Below, piece by piece: positions 62,889-64,000 of a stretch of DNA of 64,000 nucleotides. A program made the translations under genes and the position numbers. The stretch is from contig OZ245804.1 of the NCBI GenBank assembly GCA_965228265.1, positions 806,001-870,000 on the forward strand, read 5' to 3'. The notes under the pieces are model-generated. The model was given only the letters and a program-made list of their open reading frames with translations, ran no database searches and had not been told where the DNA came from. The DNA is from GCA-2732755 sp965228265. Its GTDB lineage: Bacteria > Planctomycetota > Phycisphaerae > Phycisphaerales > UBA1924. Every line of letters starts with the position of its first letter. Within the stretch, counting starts at the first letter, position 1.

Positions 62889-63875
62889 ATGACACCTCGC
62901 CACATCCTCGTGTCCGCCGCATCCGTTCTGATCTCCGGCACCGCTGCGGGCCAGCTGTCTTGCGCGTCGCTCGATCTCAATCAGGACGGGGTTCTCATAC
63001 CCAACGACTTTATTCCCGCGCTCACACAGTGTGTCGTCGGGAATATGCCGCACTGCGACTTCAACGGCGACGGCGTTTCCGACGCCATCGACTACGCCTT
63101 CTATATTGCAAACTTCGATCGATGCTACACAAACTACTCGCTCGGGACACGCACGACGCTCCCGATCCTGACCACCGAGGACCGTCTGACCGCCGTGGAC
63201 ATTTCCGAGCAGGTCGATATTGACGCGGGCTACCGTGAGTACGAGATCCGCTTCCAACTGCCCGCGCCCGACGCGGAGTTGATTGCAGTCACCGAATCGT
63301 CCATCGTGTGCGACGCGCCGCCCTGTTTCGTCGATCCGCAGAACAGCAGCTGGTTTCCGCTCGATGCCTCGCAGGTCGCCTCGCTCGGAGTGACGGGCGA
63401 CACCTATGCCACGATCGGCTGGCGTACCGGCGATGACTCACTTGATTATCTGAACGGCTCGGTCGACAACGCGCTCTTCGCCGCGGGCGAATCCATCACG
63501 GCAGGAGTGATGGGCTGGTCGCTCTTCCCGCTGGGCACCATCGACACACCGACCAGCCCGGGGCTTGGCTCGGCCGATGGCAACATCGACAACACCGTCG
63601 TGGTCGCCGGCATCGCCAGCATCGCACCGTCGCTCACCGCCAGCTTCTCCGTCGCGTACACGCTCAACGGCGAGTTGTTTGTCAACACCTCGAGCGTAAC
63701 GATCGGCCAGTGCCTGGCCGACACCAACGGCGACGGCGTTCTCAGCCCTGCCGACTTCTCGGCGTGGGTGGCAGCGTTCAACGCGATGTCGTCGGCCTGC
63801 GACCAGAACGGCGACGGCGTGTGCTCGCCCGCTGACTTCAGTGCCTGGGTTGCGAATTACAACGCCGGGTGCTGA
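62889..63875 (+). CDS. secreted protein with dockerin tail and an N-terminal EF-hand pair
   Basis: The 328-residue protein starts at the ATG at 62889 (MTPRHILVSA) with a signal peptide to about residue 21. The first mature residues form a second, different EF-hand-like pair: LDLNQDGVLIPNDFIPAL, then CDFNGDGVSDAIDYAFYIAN. The middle (about 75-270) is beta-rich and unrecognised. The usual tail (CLADTNGDGVLSPADFSAW, then CDQNGDGVCSPADFSAW) ends NYNAGC. Dockerin-like calcium loops at both ends set it apart from the other twelve. Confidence 0.83.
   Translation: MTPRHILVSAASVLISGTAAGQLSCASLDLNQDGVLIPNDFIPALTQCVVGNMPHCDFNGDGVSDAIDYAFYIANFDRCYTNYSLGTRTTLPILTTEDRLTAVDISEQVDIDAGYREYEIRFQLPAPDAELIAVTESSIVCDAPPCFVDPQNSSWFPLDASQVASLGVTGDTYATIGWRTGDDSLDYLNGSVDNALFAAGESITAGVMGWSLFPLGTIDTPTSPGLGSADGNIDNTVVVAGIASIAPSLTASFSVAYTLNGELFVNTSSVTIGQCLADTNGDGVLSPADFSAWVAAFNAMSSACDQNGDGVCSPADFSAWVANYNAGC
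63711..63772 (+). repeat. dockerin DNA repeat, copy identical to 62371-62432
   Basis: These 62 bases encode the first half of the tail and match the preceding gene at every position. Confidence 0.9.
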
Positions 63876-64000
63876 GCGCGGGTCGGTCCATGTCCGCCTT
63901 ATTGAGGCGAATTCTGGACCTCAAGAGGAACAGGTCTGCCGATTTGGTAGAATGAGGTCTTGCGGCCGGGGGTCTCCCGGCCTGAAAGGCAGCGATATCG

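Noticed and set aside
42190..63875. Classical cellulosome
   Set aside because: No cohesin, scaffoldin or plant-polysaccharide hydrolase is visible, and the tails carry cysteines that cellulosomal dockerins lack.

Overview
The window looks like chromosomal DNA of a Gram-negative, G+C-rich planctomycete, most probably of the class Phycisphaerae. Two things point there. Thirteen predicted secreted proteins end in the same paired EF-hand tail that stops at Gly-Cys, a tail that genome annotation of this group calls a GC-type dockerin. Three small membrane proteins carry a C-x2-C ... CPECG zinc ribbon of a kind common in these bacteria. An outer-membrane assembly and lipid A cluster (bamA, an OmpH/Skp-like chaperone, lpxD, lpxC) shows that the cell has an LPS-type outer membrane. 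The taxonomic call is inference; no rRNA or tRNA gene was recognised.

From 1 to about 38,850 the window holds ordinary core and accessory genes. In order: a partial lipoprotein, a secreted amidohydrolase, a pirin, a MarR regulator, an ankyrin protein, dinB, a small unknown, a YHYH protein, an FHA-GAF histidine kinase, a zinc-ribbon membrane protein, gatC, an S9 peptidase and a TVP38-type membrane protein. Next come a tightly coupled sigma factor / membrane anti-sigma / PDZ operon, then tatC-tadA, a MoxR ATPase, divergent TetR and Rrf2 regulators, lysS, a secreted unknown, pyrE overlapping an M14 carboxypeptidase lipoprotein, the bamA-ompH-lpxD-lpxC operon, gatA, dnaN, a transketolase, a lipoprotein of the Gfo/Idh/MocA family and an AraC regulator.

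From 38,886 to 63,875 the window is an island of thirteen dockerin-tagged secreted proteins. Eight are on the minus strand (38.9-55.0 kb) and five on the plus strand (56.8-63.9 kb). Only a winged-helix regulator (49.8 kb) and a dihydrolipoyl dehydrogenase gene (55.2 kb) interrupt it. The bodies differ completely: a trypsin-like protease, a metzincin, a second HExxH protease split by an in-frame stop, an alpha/beta-hydrolase, beta-propellers (one with two haem-binding CxxCH motifs), a right-handed beta-helix, a laminin-B-like domain, an FG-GAP-type repeat protein and unknowns. The tails are nearly invariant, including identical DNA runs of 57-62 bases between genes. The picture is of one conserved attachment or sorting module reused on many extracellular proteins; no cohesin-like partner is visible here.

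The most notable points are the dockerin island and its module sharing, the metalloprotease gene whose low-G+C, stop-interrupted body is joined to a native-G+C dockerin tail, and a possible dockerin relic in front of the last gene. Base-composition statements are by eye, and domain calls rest on motif recognition without database searches.
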